From: Bombyx mori
Lineage: Eukaryota; Arthropoda; Insecta; Lepidoptera; Bombycidae
Assembly (NCBI RefSeq): GCF_030269925.1
Contig: NC_085128.1
Span: 12,092,501-12,156,500, forward strand
Length of the DNA: 64,000 nucleotides
Direction of reading: 5' to 3'
Shown: in pieces, positions 12,292-22,680 of the stretch
Layout of the letters: each line of letters begins with the position of its first letter
Position numbering within the stretch: position 1 is the first letter of the stretch
Made by a program: the position numbers and the translations under genes
Notes under the pieces: model-generated
The model's input: the letters and a program-made list of their open reading frames with translations, nothing else
The model's database searches: none
What the model was told of the DNA's origin: nothing

Positions 12292-12514
12292 AAACCTTCC
12301 ATGAAGCAGTCATATACACCAGTTTTGTGGGTGGGACTGCTGCTTTACCAGTGGAGTCGTAGTTGTTATTTATACCGGTAATGACTTAACTCATTGAAGC
12401 ATGCGCTCTTCTAGTGTGATTGTTGTTTTTCTAAGATACGACGTTTAATATAAAGTAGAATAATTACATTAAATAAATTAAAAACAACGAATATGTACTT
12501 GGAACAAATTTTTA

Positions 12515-12793
12515 AATAAAATAAATAAATAATAATAATAAATATTTACTAACAATCACGCCACGTTAACTGGTCCCGTTATAAGTTCGTAAAGAACTTG
12601 TGTTACAGGTACCAGATAACGGAAATAAATATAAGATTTTTATTATACACATACATACATTTAATATACATCCATAACCCTGGAAAAGACATTTATATTT
12701 ATTTATCATACAAATATCTTCCCTTGGCGGGATTCGAACCCGCGACCCCCTTGTGTAGTGACCATGTCACTTACCACTACACCAGACGGACGT
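12515..12793 (-). mobile_element. Second tRNA-derived SINE family, copy 2
   Basis: Reverse complement of the element at 3.77 kb. From the left it shows an (AATAA)n-like tail, 'tttactaacaatcacgccac', 'acataaccctgg'-type body sequence, box B as 'ggcgggattcgaacc', and the head ending 'ctacaccagacggac'. Nearly collinear with copy 1 over about 260 bp, which supports an interspersed SINE rather than a tRNA gene. Confidence 0.85.
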
Positions 12794-13892
12794 TAAAATG
12801 CTTTTGTTAGAGGGATCGTAGTTGAAAGAATAATCAAACAACGTAAAAGCAAGCAACAATGTAAGCATGTTTAAAACCGAACTGTAGGATCTAGAGTAAG
12901 TACGCGTTATTATGGCCACTACTAAGCTTGGCCCATCAAACGCTACTGGTAATGGACTATGTTTTATTATTATAATTTCCTTGTATCGCATTCTGTGTGA
13001 GGCGTATAAATCTTATAATAAATTTTATATCAATAAAAACCTTTTGTATTATGTTTATTTAAATAAATATTTTTTTACTGCAACAACATTATTATATTAT
13101 TAAAATATAATCTTTATTTATTATTAAAAAAAAAGAACATAATATTCCTAACCTAAAAGTACATGTTATTATCCGCAACATGCTTCATCAGATTGCAGAA
13201 ATAGAATTATCAGCAACATGCTTCGTCAAAACTAAATTGCGAAAAGAACTATATTGTGTTGTGTTACCCAGGTTTTCACATACGCAGCTTCTTTAGTCGA
13301 AATAGATATAGTTTTTCATAAACCATAAAACGCATATTGCGACAATTACCATATGACGATAGCACGTAAATTATACGTTCAATACGGCGCCGTTTTTATT
13401 ATTGTTTTCACTGTTCGAAAAACCATAAAACATGTATATGTGCAGTCTACGCGACTGAATGTTGTCATTGAACATTTTAAAACCGATAATCAAACAGAAA
13501 ATGATTGCTCACCGAATGCTAGTGATAGTTTGTTTCAGATCGTTGGACGGATTCAAGGTTTTTTTTTATATTTTATTCAATATCTTCACTTATACTTTCA
13601 TTAATAGCTTTCAAATTTCTAGCTTCATGGTTACTGTCTTCAGTAATAGATGGTAAGTTTTTTTTTTGGAAATTCCATCGGTAGCACCCATTTTCCTATA
13701 TTTTTTTTGGAAGCAGCTATCTATGCAGCTATTTTATTTTGGAGATCGGACAGCATTGTACCAATTTTATGTTTCGATATGGGTGAAGCCAATTGACGAG
13801 GACGATTTGGTATATACCTCTGGGCCTCGGAAACCTTCAAGTGCACCTATGAGCTTGTCTTTTACCGAACAGAATGTATTACGGTTTTCCCG
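12794..13892. other. Stretch without recognised gene or repeat
   Basis: AT-rich. A short near-duplication 'gcaacatgcttcatca' / 'gcaacatgcttcgtca' lies near 13.18-13.23 kb. The overlapping frames at 13353-13604 and 13459-13656 are low-complexity and unconvincing. Confidence 0.45.
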
Positions 13893-13965
13893 TTCTCACA
13901 ACAAAACGCATGAATACTTGACATAAATAGACAGGGTCGTGGTATCTTTTCGAGTGTGCCTACAA
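13893..13965 (-). mobile_element. Possible Bm1 remnant
   Basis: 'caaaacgcatgaatacttga' and 'aaatagacagggtcgtggta' line up with the Bm1 segment containing 'aaacgcattactgcttcacg' and 'aaataggcagggtggtggta'. Very decayed. Confidence 0.4.
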
Positions 13966-14273
13966 TACGCTCAGCCCGTAAATCTATAGACAACATAAAA
14001 TTAAATAGACAAAAGAATACAACAAAAAATCCACTTTAGCGACCAAGTACCCGCACAATAATCTCGACCGCCCCGATGATTGTCCAAAGCATCGGGCACT
14101 CAGAACACAAACCGCAGCTTCGAAAGGTAAAAATCAATAATTATGATGTTTCGGTGACCGGGTGTTTGGTTATCCGAACGTTTTATCGTCTGCCCGAGTT
14201 TTCTGCTTTCACGATAACATAACTCTGATTAGAGATAATGAAATGTGGAACTAATGTTTTTAATTCATTACAC

Positions 14274-14552
14274 TTTTTTTTGGAACGAAGTTCCTTATGG
14301 GACGATGCGGAGGGGTACCCTAACCGGGAAAAAACGTCCGTAACGTAAGATTTTTATTAGTAATGCACAGAGTGTACGACTTAACTTTGTAATAACGTAC
14401 AAATTAGTAATGCACACAGTGTATGACTTAACTTTGTAATAACCTACTACGTTTAATTTTCTTTATACCTCGAATAGAACTTAAAATTAATATTTTGATA
14501 ATAAGGAACTTCGTTCCTATCCGATGTCCCAGGACATCACACATTTTTTTTT
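14274..14552. mobile_element. Unnamed element with palindromic GGAACGAAGTTCC ends, copy 1
   Basis: Bounded by 'ttttttttggaacgaagttc' at the left and 'aaggaacttcgttcctatcc' plus 'gatgtcccaggacatc' at the right. Both ends contain an inverted GGAACGAAGTTCC-type palindrome, and the right end carries a second perfect palindrome (GATGTCCCAGGACATC). Internal sequence ('accctaaccgggaaaaaacg', 'acctcgaatagaacttaaaa') is shared with the copy at 19.8 kb. It codes for nothing. I do not recognise the family. It resembles a MITE, but no target-site duplication is clear. Confidence 0.65.
14356..14449 (+). repeat. 47-bp tandem duplication
   Basis: Two imperfect units (14356-14402 and 14403-14449), each starting 'attagtaatgcaca' and ending near 'gtaataac'. 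They lie inside the palindrome-ended element. The copy at 19.8 kb has a single unit, so the duplication arose after the copies diverged. Confidence 0.85.
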
Positions 14553-14660
14553 CTGTGCGAAAGTCTGTCCGAAAAAAGTAATCTAGCAGATAGTTCGTAA
14601 TAAGGGGTTGCCGAGGACCACAGGCATGATTCTAGATGGGGCGCGATGCATTTATAGACA

Positions 14661-14746
14661 TGAGGTGGATATTTCGATTGTATTTAGTAATCACTTGACA
14701 CAAGGCTGTTGGTGAGTTTGTTCACCTACTTAAATAAAATAAAACA
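14661..14746 (+). mobile_element. Bm1 3'-end remnant
   Basis: 'gaggtggatatttcgattgt' through 'taatcacttgacacaaggct' and 'ttcacctacttaaataaaat' matches, with many changes, the Bm1 3' end that reads 'aaggtgggtggcgcatttac' ... 'ccacccatctaagcaataaa'. Confidence 0.55.
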
Positions 14747-15999
14747 ATACTAATTGGGAAGATCCTTCATTAAAGCTACCTGTAGTATTATTTAATACAA
14801 TAAGTTTATTAGTAGAACGGATAAAGTAAATCACTATCGAAACATCCACATACGTAGTGTTAGTTTAAGAAAGGTAAACCAAAGCTTCAAATACCGAACG
14901 AATAATTTGGCAAACGTTTTAAAACTCCAACGAATAAACAACAGAGAAAATCAGTATCGGCTCCAGAATTACGCGTAAGCAGATAAATAAATCCTCGGGA
15001 CCGTATCTCTGAATACTAGCACGATCTGTTCTGTTGTCGATAAATCCATCCTCACTCACTTCCATAACGCACTCCCAACTTAACAGATAAAACTTTGACC
15101 CGTTTAGTTCGATTATACAAGACGCCGACTTCCTCTATGACCCCCTACTTGAGGTTACAAATTTAGGCGCTACCTATTTAAACGGCGCAGTGCCAAATAT
15201 CCACGTATGTAATTTAACCAAAGTGCGGTTCACACCGGTTCGTGTGTGTATGTAGGACTGTGAAACGAAATAAATCTCGGACTGGGAACCCAGCGATTTA
15301 TAAGCAACCGGTGATTTGTAAGAAACCCACCGGGAGAGACACGAATTTGATTACGAAGGAAAATGGGCTTGAAAATTTTGCAATTGTAATGTTTAATAAT
15401 AAATTATTTCACATTGCCGCGGTGTTCGGTGAAGCTTTTATGTGCCTTTCGTGATTTATTGTCTACAAGATTTTGTGGAATTCGGATTTAAATTGAATAA
15501 TTGCATTCTTTTCATTTGATCTTATCTATCTTATCTTTATCTTTAGTCAATCAGTGATTTGCTTGATATTTTGTTCGAGTTTGAAGATTTTTGCCGATAG
15601 GTGTACTAGCTTAAGGCGCTTCTCGTTTTAAACAGCTACCGGAGCTCATAAAGACTATAATGCCGCTACCCAGATATAGAGTACAGTTCAGGTATCGAAG
15701 CGTTGTCATCCTTATTTAAACGAAGTGAAAAACAAAACTTCTTTGCAGCAGATATCTTCAGAGCAATGATGCCATCTCATACAGACGCATGACAGATCCT
15801 ACTAGTTACGTAGTAAGACAAGGTGAGGGTACAACCAGTACGTTAGGATAATTACGAAGCAAAAAATAAGTATTAAAGTAAGAGATTCAAGAATATGGGC
15901 TCATATACTGTGCCCTGAACTAGTTTTTGAGCAGATCACGTAAAATTATTTTACTTGTGACTGAAGCAAAATTGATATCTTCCTTCTAATCTTTTATTC
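14747..15999. other. Stretch without recognised gene
   Basis: No supported frame. A weak Bm1-like fragment 'agctaccggagctcataaag' may lie near 15.64 kb. The 70-codon plus frame at 15242-15454 starts with GTG. Confidence 0.45.
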
Positions 16000-16207
16000 C
16001 ATTAATCCATGGTCCACTTGATTTCCTAAGCCCATAGACATTATTACAACAGCATGAATACCGATGCTCATCTCGAAACATGAAGTTGAAGTTTGAAATA
16101 CATTGTTTAACTGCTGTGCCTGTATGTTCCTACAAATCAGATTGAATAACTATTTCATGGTAGAAAGAGGCAGATTGTACCTACTTAAGGTACTCGCTAC
16201 CGTCAGT
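16000..16207 (-). mobile_element. Bm1 SINE, decayed
   Basis: 'ccatggtccacttgatttcc', 'aagcccatagacattattac', 'ttcatggtagaaagaggcag' and the end 'accgtcagtaa' follow the order of the minus-strand Bm1 body, with many substitutions and small indels. Confidence 0.65.
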
Positions 16208-17028
16208 AAAAACCGACTGGCGATCGTAGAGCGCTGAGACCGTTACTGCCGATTCTCTGGTGAATCTCTTAGTCGCCTTTTATAACTCTGTGGAATGCTT
16301 AACGACGAAGGGAAGATCTGCCACCCAGCGGATAGTGTTGTATAATGGCTACCGTCGCAACACCTACGGGAAGAAACGGAGTGAAACTATTCTAGGTCAA
16401 AGCGTGGGGTAGGGTTGCAGGGGGGACGGACCCCCTTTTCGACCTCAACACGATTACTGTGATGCGATGTCGACAATTAAAGTTACATTGCAAAATATCG
16501 ATCGAATAGGCCGACACTATACAACTATTTCTTCTATTCAGAAAAATCTAAACAAAATACACGAGAGTAACAATAACACTTCTTTTATCAGACAAAAAAT
16601 AATTTACCCAAAAAAATAAAAATAAAAACTCTCCTTTTCTTTGTAAAACTGACCTTGCATCGTGCATTAAAATCAACAAGTTTTTTTTTTTAAAAACACT
16701 CCAAACTTTTTATCCCTCCCTACAAATTAATATTTATTTGGCGTGCAAGCGGTACGGTATCTCCCCATAGGTAAAGTAGCTAAGTTCCGTAGTACTGTCA
16801 TCATTTAAGCCCCACATTAGCAAAACTTGCGCCGTTTATACTGACACCTGGGACCGCCGCGACACACTACTCGATATTTTACTACGAGAATTAACTGTCC
16901 TACAAAATGTAATTTTCAAGTTGGCACAACTTATCGCAGTCGCTTAAGTTCACAGGATTTTGATTGAGAGTCTATTAAATAATTTTTTTTCAGTTAAGCG
17001 AGAGTTACATGCGCGTCGCTTCATTAAA
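16208..17028. other. Stretch with a possible unidentified repeat
   Basis: Between 16.2 and 16.46 kb the sequence is less AT-rich ('gggaagatctgccacccagc', 'ggggggacggacccccttt') and looks like the kind of sequence carried by interspersed elements, but I cannot name the family from sequence alone. The remainder is AT-rich and unremarkable. Confidence 0.35.
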
Positions 17029-17304
17029 CTAGATAAGCTTCGCTCGTTTTTTTTATTATAACACCATCTTGTTGTGTCTTTAAACCAATAAAAATAGTAT
17101 TATTATTCGCCAATAGATGTCGTAAAGTTGATTATTTTGAATGACGAATAAAACAATATTTTCTGAAAATAAATCGTAGCTAGATCGATTTATCGCCGAC
17201 GAAATCCCCTGTATACTAAATTTTATGAAAATCGTTGGAGCCGTTTCCGAGAGTCAGATTATATATATAATATATACAAGAATTGCTCGTTTAAAGGTAT
17301 AAGA
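17029..17304 (-). mobile_element. Short Helitron, family E
   Basis: On the minus strand it starts TCTTATACCTTTAAACGAGC, preceded by A, and ends in CTAG followed by T (plus-strand CTAG at 17029-17032). The internal 'aaaatcgttggagccgtttc' followed by a TATATA run is a recurrent lepidopteran repeat. It has correct Helitron termini and no coding capacity. Confidence 0.7.
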
Positions 17305-18405
17305 TTGTTTGAGCATAAATAATTATTTTCGCGATTACGGTATTAATGCGCCCCCGATATTTAACTAGGTTTAAATTTATAATTTAGAAATAATTGATAC
17401 GCATTGCATTTTCCCGGGATAAAGAGTTGTTTATGTCACTCTCTAGTCTACAACTATTAGTCTGTAGATCCTTTAATAAGTAAAATCACGAAACAAAAAA
17501 TTGTCGTATTTATTATATCTTATACTTGGTGTTGTGCGGGTCATGTCATCCACTATAATAAAAAGTGTCCTAACTCTTAATCGAGATTATAGCATGTGTC
17601 ATTACTAATTTACATCCAATTCCCGTCAGTTGTGCAATTTTGATAGCCTTTAATATTGATAATATAATTATAATGGTATACCTGCATACTTAGCTATATT
17701 TGCTATATGAAAAGTTAGCGTAAGTACCTACTATAGGGGTCCGCCTTCGATTCCAGATCTTAATCACCATTTTTGTCGCTGTTTGAAGGGACATATTCTT
17801 GTCTCGTATTTAGTTTCAGTAACCATAATTTGAAACTTATAAAACATATTTTATTTTGATGTAAGTTCTGTTATATTGAGATTATAAAGTAATACTGGAT
17901 GATTACTGCTCATTGTTAAAACATCTATTGCTCTTGTCAATAGTATTACAAAATATGGTCAGAATGACTGTTGAAACATAGATAGAGGTATTGAGTTCAG
18001 CTCAGTAAAGTCATTGAGTACAGAATAGACCAGTGAATCCGTAGCTTTCAAATGTAAACAAAAAAACTAAAAGAAACTGACGGAGGTTCTTTTCAAACGC
18101 AAACCGAAGTGAATACGTTCTACACGTTCACGGGAGAATAGAATTTAAATTTACAGTGTCTACCTTAACCAAATCGTTGGATATCGACCCGTGCTCTACC
18201 TGAGACCTAAAGGGCTTTCTGAAAGCCTTCTGTTTGTACAACCCGGTTCAGAGCTTAAGTATAATCGGGGCGGTTCTCTTCTTCATTCAAATTCTTTGAC
18301 AGCACGTTCAACTAGTGTGATAAAATTTACATGCGTTAAAAATATATTAATTTTAAAATGAAAAGTGAAATTTGGCCAATCAAGTTATTGATATTAAATT
18401 TAAAA
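17305..18405. other. Stretch without recognised gene or repeat
   Basis: AT-rich unique-looking sequence with no supported frame. Confidence 0.45.
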
Positions 18406-18855
18406 GTCGTCGTGGCTTAAAAGGATATGACGTCCAGTGCATTCGTATCTAGCGATGCAATGGTATTCGAATCCCACAGGCGGGTACCATTTTTTCTAAT
18501 GAAATACGTAGGTACTTGACCAATTGTTCACGATCGACTTCCACGGTGAAAGAATAACATCGTGTAATAAAAATCAAACCAGCAAAGTAATAATTTGCGT
18601 AATTACTGGTGGTAGGACCTCTTGTGAGTCCACACGGGTAGGTATCACCACCCCGCCTATTTCTGCCGTGAGGCAGTGATGCATTTTGGTCTGAAGAAGA
18701 GGTGGGGTAGCCGTTGTAACTATACTGAGACCTTAGAACTTATATCTCAAGGTAGGTGGCGTATTAACGTTGTAAATGTCTATGGGATCCAGTAACCTCT
18801 TAACACCAGGTGGGCTGTGAGCTCGTCCACCCATCTAAGTTATGAAAAAAAAAAA
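18406..18855 (+). mobile_element. Bm1 SINE, full length
   Basis: Complete head ('gtcgtcgtggcttaaaagga', one extra A in box A), box B changed to 'tattcgaatcc', full body and an A-rich tail. The box A insertion and box B changes suggest a weakened internal promoter (inference). Confidence 0.93.
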
Positions 18856-19399
18856 CTAATATTTGACTGTACTCACCAAATATAATCAAGTACATAAAAA
18901 CAAAAAAAAACACACACACACACACATACACAGGAAATAAAACAAAACCTACTACTTACGCTGTAACCAACGTAAATCTACTTGAATTTTCTCTAACAAC
19001 CACGTACCTGAGAACAAAAACAAAAAGAGTTGTTAATAAAACGCCATCAGGTCAGAGAGTAGAAAAATTAATTCAATTAATGCTATACGAAATCGAAACA
19101 GAATTCCCGATACGCTTTAGCTGCGTTTGAAACAAACCAATACCCTCGCTGGGGAGCCACAGTGCGCCGGTTAATCGCCGCCAACTAGTGGGTAATCCTT
19201 TCTGGTGGTGTGCATATAACGACTGCATTCCGACCCGCGTCGCGTTCCAAGCGCATACACTGAAATTGCTACACTCGAACCGCTCAAAGCGATGACGGGC
19301 CGTATCGTAGCTCGATGTACATCAGCAGCGTATGAGAGCGACACGCTAGCGATCACTTTGTCGGTATTTTGTACAACTAGTACGAAATATTTTTGAATT
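18856..19399. other. Stretch with CA repeat and an unexplained minus frame
   Basis: A short (CA)n run lies at about 18910-18926. From 19.14 to 19.40 kb the composition is more balanced and a 92-codon minus-strand frame (19171-19449) stays open. It starts with GTG inside a LINE tail, so I do not call it a gene. Confidence 0.4.
18910..18926. repeat. (CA)n microsatellite
   Basis: About eight CA units directly after an A-rich run. Short. Confidence 0.9.
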
Positions 19400-19565
19400 G
19401 AGGTCATATCAGCTTCTCCTTGACGTGTAGGTGAGTAGGTAGGGCTCAAACCGGGTGTGTTGCTAGCATTGGCCCTAGCAAGGATCGGAAACGCGACCCA
19501 CTGAGATGATCCCGCGAGAAACTCAGTGGGCTGTGTCTATGGGTTAATTCACTCGTTGAGCTCTT
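19400..19565 (-). mobile_element. LINE 3'-region fragment, family L2
   Basis: 'cgacccactgagatgatccc', 'gagaaactcagtgggctgtg' and 'ttaattcactcgttgagctc' are the reverse complement of the sequence that appears in plus orientation, worn, at 27.8-28.0 kb. The same family seems to supply the 60.9-61.1 kb fragment. Recurrence in the window and my recollection of Bombyx LINE 3' sequence support the call. The clade is not assigned. Confidence 0.65.
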
Positions 19566-19796
19566 TAACTTTGTGTGCCCACAAGTATTTTATTGAGATG
19601 ATTCTTTATTCGAATAAATTAGACGAGAAGCGGTATCTGGAGTTTGTTCTTAAAGTTCAAACTGTCTGTCGCCGGTCTATGCAAGTGACGCTCAATTCGC
19701 CAGCTCTTTGACCGAAATGGCGCGTGCCGTTTCCCAACTTACACCAACTTCGGACGCTTTCAAATCTCACCCGCTTCACAAAGTCAATTCGATGAG

Positions 19797-20086
19797 TTTT
19801 GGAACGAAGGTCCTTATGGGACGAGGAGGGGTACCCTAACCGGGAAAAAACGTCCGTAACGTAAGATTTTTATTAGTAATGCAAACAGTGAACGACTTCA
19901 CTTTGTAATAACGTACAAAAAATAACATATTTTTTATTTATTTTTATCAATAAAAAAATCATAGTAAAAAATGTATACCCGAATAATTATTTTCTTTATA
20001 CCTCGAATAGAACTTAAAATCAATATTTTTATAATATGGAACTTCGTTCCTATCCGGTCTCCCATGACACCACACATCTTTTTTTT
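19797..20086. mobile_element. Unnamed element with palindromic GGAACGAAGTTCC ends, copy 2
   Basis: The left end 'ttttggaacgaaggtcctta' and the right end 'tatggaacttcgttcctatc' match copy 1, as do the internal 'accctaaccgggaaaaaacg' and 'acctcgaatagaacttaaaa'. It differs from copy 1 by having one 47-bp unit and an AT-rich insertion near 19.93 kb. Confidence 0.65.
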
Positions 20087-20119
20087 AGCTTTTTTGGGGC
20101 TAAAGAAAACTAGGAATAT

Positions 20120-20400
20120 TGTCCGGTACTTTCACAGAGATTGTCTGAATGGGAGGCTGAGAGCTGCGCCGGCGCCGCGTGCATTGCCCTCGCGTGTCCC
20201 CGCGCCCTTCCCCCAAGACGTGGTACGAACGCGACTGACTGCATTCCGGCGCGCTTCCTGACCAGAGCAAGTGCGCGGCATTACGCTGTAAGTACGCAGT
20301 CTGTCCCCCGCGCCACGCTCGCCCTGGCTCCTAGCTTACTACCGAGGGCTACACAAAGAAAAACGAAAACATCTCATTTCGGCACGGCAACGTAATTCAA
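20120..20400. promoter_or_regulatory. GC-rich, CpG-rich patch; possible promoter or first exon
   Basis: A sharp rise in G+C and CpG ('gctgcgccggcgccgcgtgc', 'cgcgcccttcccccaagacg') in AT-rich surroundings. On the plus strand a good splice donor, acgct|GTAAGTACG, falls at 20287/20288. No ATG-initiated frame of use lies upstream; the 84-codon frame (20141-20395) begins with TTG. It could be a noncoding first exon, an enhancer or simply a GC-rich patch. No matching acceptor could be identified. Confidence 0.3.
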
Positions 20401-21504
20401 TAAAAAAATGTCTGATCAATGGCACCGCCTTTTGATGTGTAGAAGCGACGAGACTTTTCTCCTTTTAAAATAATCATAAAATCTAATACGAAAAAAAAAA
20501 GGGAAAACTCCTCGCTCGATGCTCGCTTGTTCCGAGTAAGCCCTTTGTAATCTAATGCATTAAGATTATTAGGTTGTTGTAACATCATCTTATTTCTTTA
20601 AAAATTTACTGGTGATTTAGAATATTCTGACTGAGGAAGGTTCGTAGAAAACATTTTATATTTTGCTTATTGATTTCAATCTGAAAAGCTGTATGAATTT
20701 TCGAATCAAATAGCAGATGAACTAGCTGAGTGAGATCACAGTTCAAAGTGAGTAATTAATACCAGCGAGGAATTATCAAACGTAGATTCCGATTATGCTC
20801 TCAGCGGCTCCGCGTAACGTACTACACATAACTCAGGCCCGACGGTTCAAAAGCAAAAAGTACGGAAACGCCCGTAATAGTCTGCCTGCTGAAAGCGTTT
20901 TCCATGAGGCTTTTAAGCGCTTATCTTCAGAATGATAGCCGTTGCCGGACGTTGAAAGGTTGTGACGGCAATTTGCTTACATTAGGACATTCCCCATTCA
21001 GACATCGGTACACGAAAAGCTTAAGTTTCATTTTTGCCTTGTTAATTTAGGAATTGATGTAAGACGCCAATCGAACCAAAGCCAGTCAACTATGAACTCG
21101 AAACATATTATTCAGGTATCCATAATGCTACAGAGACTGATGCGTCGGTTCGTTCAATTCAATTGAGTATTATATTGTTTCAGAACGTAAGGCTACGTTG
21201 ATACGACTTTGAAACGGAATACAAATTTAACCTTGTAATTCTTGGACAAAATACTGAAATGACAGCTAAATTTCTCTTCTGTACTCATTATTCGATTGTT
21301 ATTTTAGCGTTCTCTATTACTGTACGTTATAAAAAGTAGCCGTGCAACGTAATTTTATTAAGTGAACGAATCTAGCTAATAATAAACTGTTTATAATTCA
21401 GTAGATTATAAAATCTCGGGTAGGCTACGAGAGTGCGGTCTCCAGTTGTGTTTGTTTTCCTCTGCTATTTCTGGCTCGCGTCCGCGGCGATTGTTCCATA
21501 AGTT
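20401..21504. other. Stretch without recognised gene or repeat
   Basis: AT-rich to 20.7 kb, then mixed composition. No repeat that I recognise. The last 90 bases ('ggctcgcgtccgcggcgatt') become more CpG-rich just before the small frame at 21505. Confidence 0.45.
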
Positions 21505-21594
21505 ATGGCCGTTGAGGTTAAAAAACAAAACTATCAGAGAATAAAAGTGAAAATATTGAACGAACCCTATATATTATGTTACGGGGGATTTATC
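21505..21594 (+). CDS. Speculative short first coding exon
   Basis: An ATG at 21505 opens a 30-codon frame, MAVEVKKQNY..., that reaches a strong consensus donor, ttatc|GTAAGTG, at 21594/21595 in phase 0. Unspliced, it would end at a TGA at 21658-21660 (51 residues). The upstream sequence is locally CpG-rich, like a 5' UTR. I recognise no homologue and see no acceptor exon. A chance ATG plus a chance GTAAGT is quite possible. Confidence 0.17.
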
Positions 21595-21660
21595 GTAAGT
21601 GTTCTTTGGAGTTGTGTTAGGAATTTTTCGAGGTTCCAGCTTTACGCTGTGGGTTATTGA

Positions 21661-22504
21661 AACGATTATTTTCAAAAATTTATTTTGCTTTCCACGAACT
21701 TAAAGATCCTTGGTGTATCCTATCATTTTGTCTCTAAGCAGAGGCGCGAATTCTGTCGCCTTCTTACAGAAATTCAGACGAAGTTTCAATTGAATTTGAA
21801 CAGCTGCTTTTACGTGGTTCACTTTGTGGCTAGAAAATACAAATTTCAGCTATTCTTCAGCGGTATCAGCACGATAATGATGCCTAAGACAAATAAACTC
21901 TTTCTTAGATTTTTTGCAATACAAGAAAAATCGAAAATATACTATAACACAAAAACGTAGATATTTGCGAGGTATGTTTGCATGCATCGCGCTGACGCGG
22001 TACCTGGCAGTTGCTCACGATTCAATTGCGACCGATAGTTTCGGTATCCAGATCGTTATTGCTCCAAAGTAAACCAATATTGCCGTTAATGGTCGATCAG
22101 TTTCAACGTTTGCAAGCATTTTTCTCGGATTTCTGTTTCGAAGTCGGATTCGTGGCGACCGTGATACCTTTATGAAATCCCGCTTCCCACATTGCAGATT
22201 AAAATAATGAGTTTCACTTTTTTTCTGTGACTCTGCAGTTTTCCAGATTCAAGACTTTGATTTGGATTTAAATATATTCAGGTGTGTTGGTTTTATTAAA
22301 GTGACCAATAAAGGTCGCTCGATACTGTATTTTAACGATTGGAAAATTAAGAATTTTTATGAACGGCTTTACGCAAAGTTGATGAGTTTGGCGAAATAGT
22401 GGTACCATCTTATCCCTCCTCGTCAATGGATAGCAGCGTTTTCCGAGCGTTATACCAGCATGCTTTGATCACGAGATTTTTTTTGCAAATTTATGTATTC
22501 TCAA
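21661..22504. other. Stretch without recognised gene or repeat
   Basis: A 91-codon plus-strand frame (21685-21960) starts with TTG and shows no domain. The rest is unremarkable AT-rich DNA. Confidence 0.45.
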
Positions 22505-22680
22505 ACTAGAGGAAGAGGTAGACCTAAGAAAAAATGGATGGATGTGTGAAAAATGATATGAGTAAGAGAGAAGTCAGCGAAGAAATGGTATATGATAGAG
22601 GAGTATGGAAGGAAAAAACATGCTGCGCCGACCCCAGATGACTGGGAGAAGGCAAGGGGAATGATGATGATGATGTATAG
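22505..22680 (+). mobile_element. LINE C-terminal and 3'-end fragment, family L3
   Basis: 'agaggaagaggtagacctaa' encodes RGRGRP, followed by KKKWMD, and after a premature stop the family sequence resumes as 'gaggagtatggaaggaaaaa' and 'acatgctgcgccgacccc' (TCCADP). Then come 'gactgggagaaggcaagggg' and a short (ATG)n tail. RGRPKKxWMDCV ... CCADP is a widespread C-terminus of non-LTR reverse transcriptases in Lepidoptera (family knowledge). It is 5'-truncated and interrupted by a stop. Confidence 0.78.
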
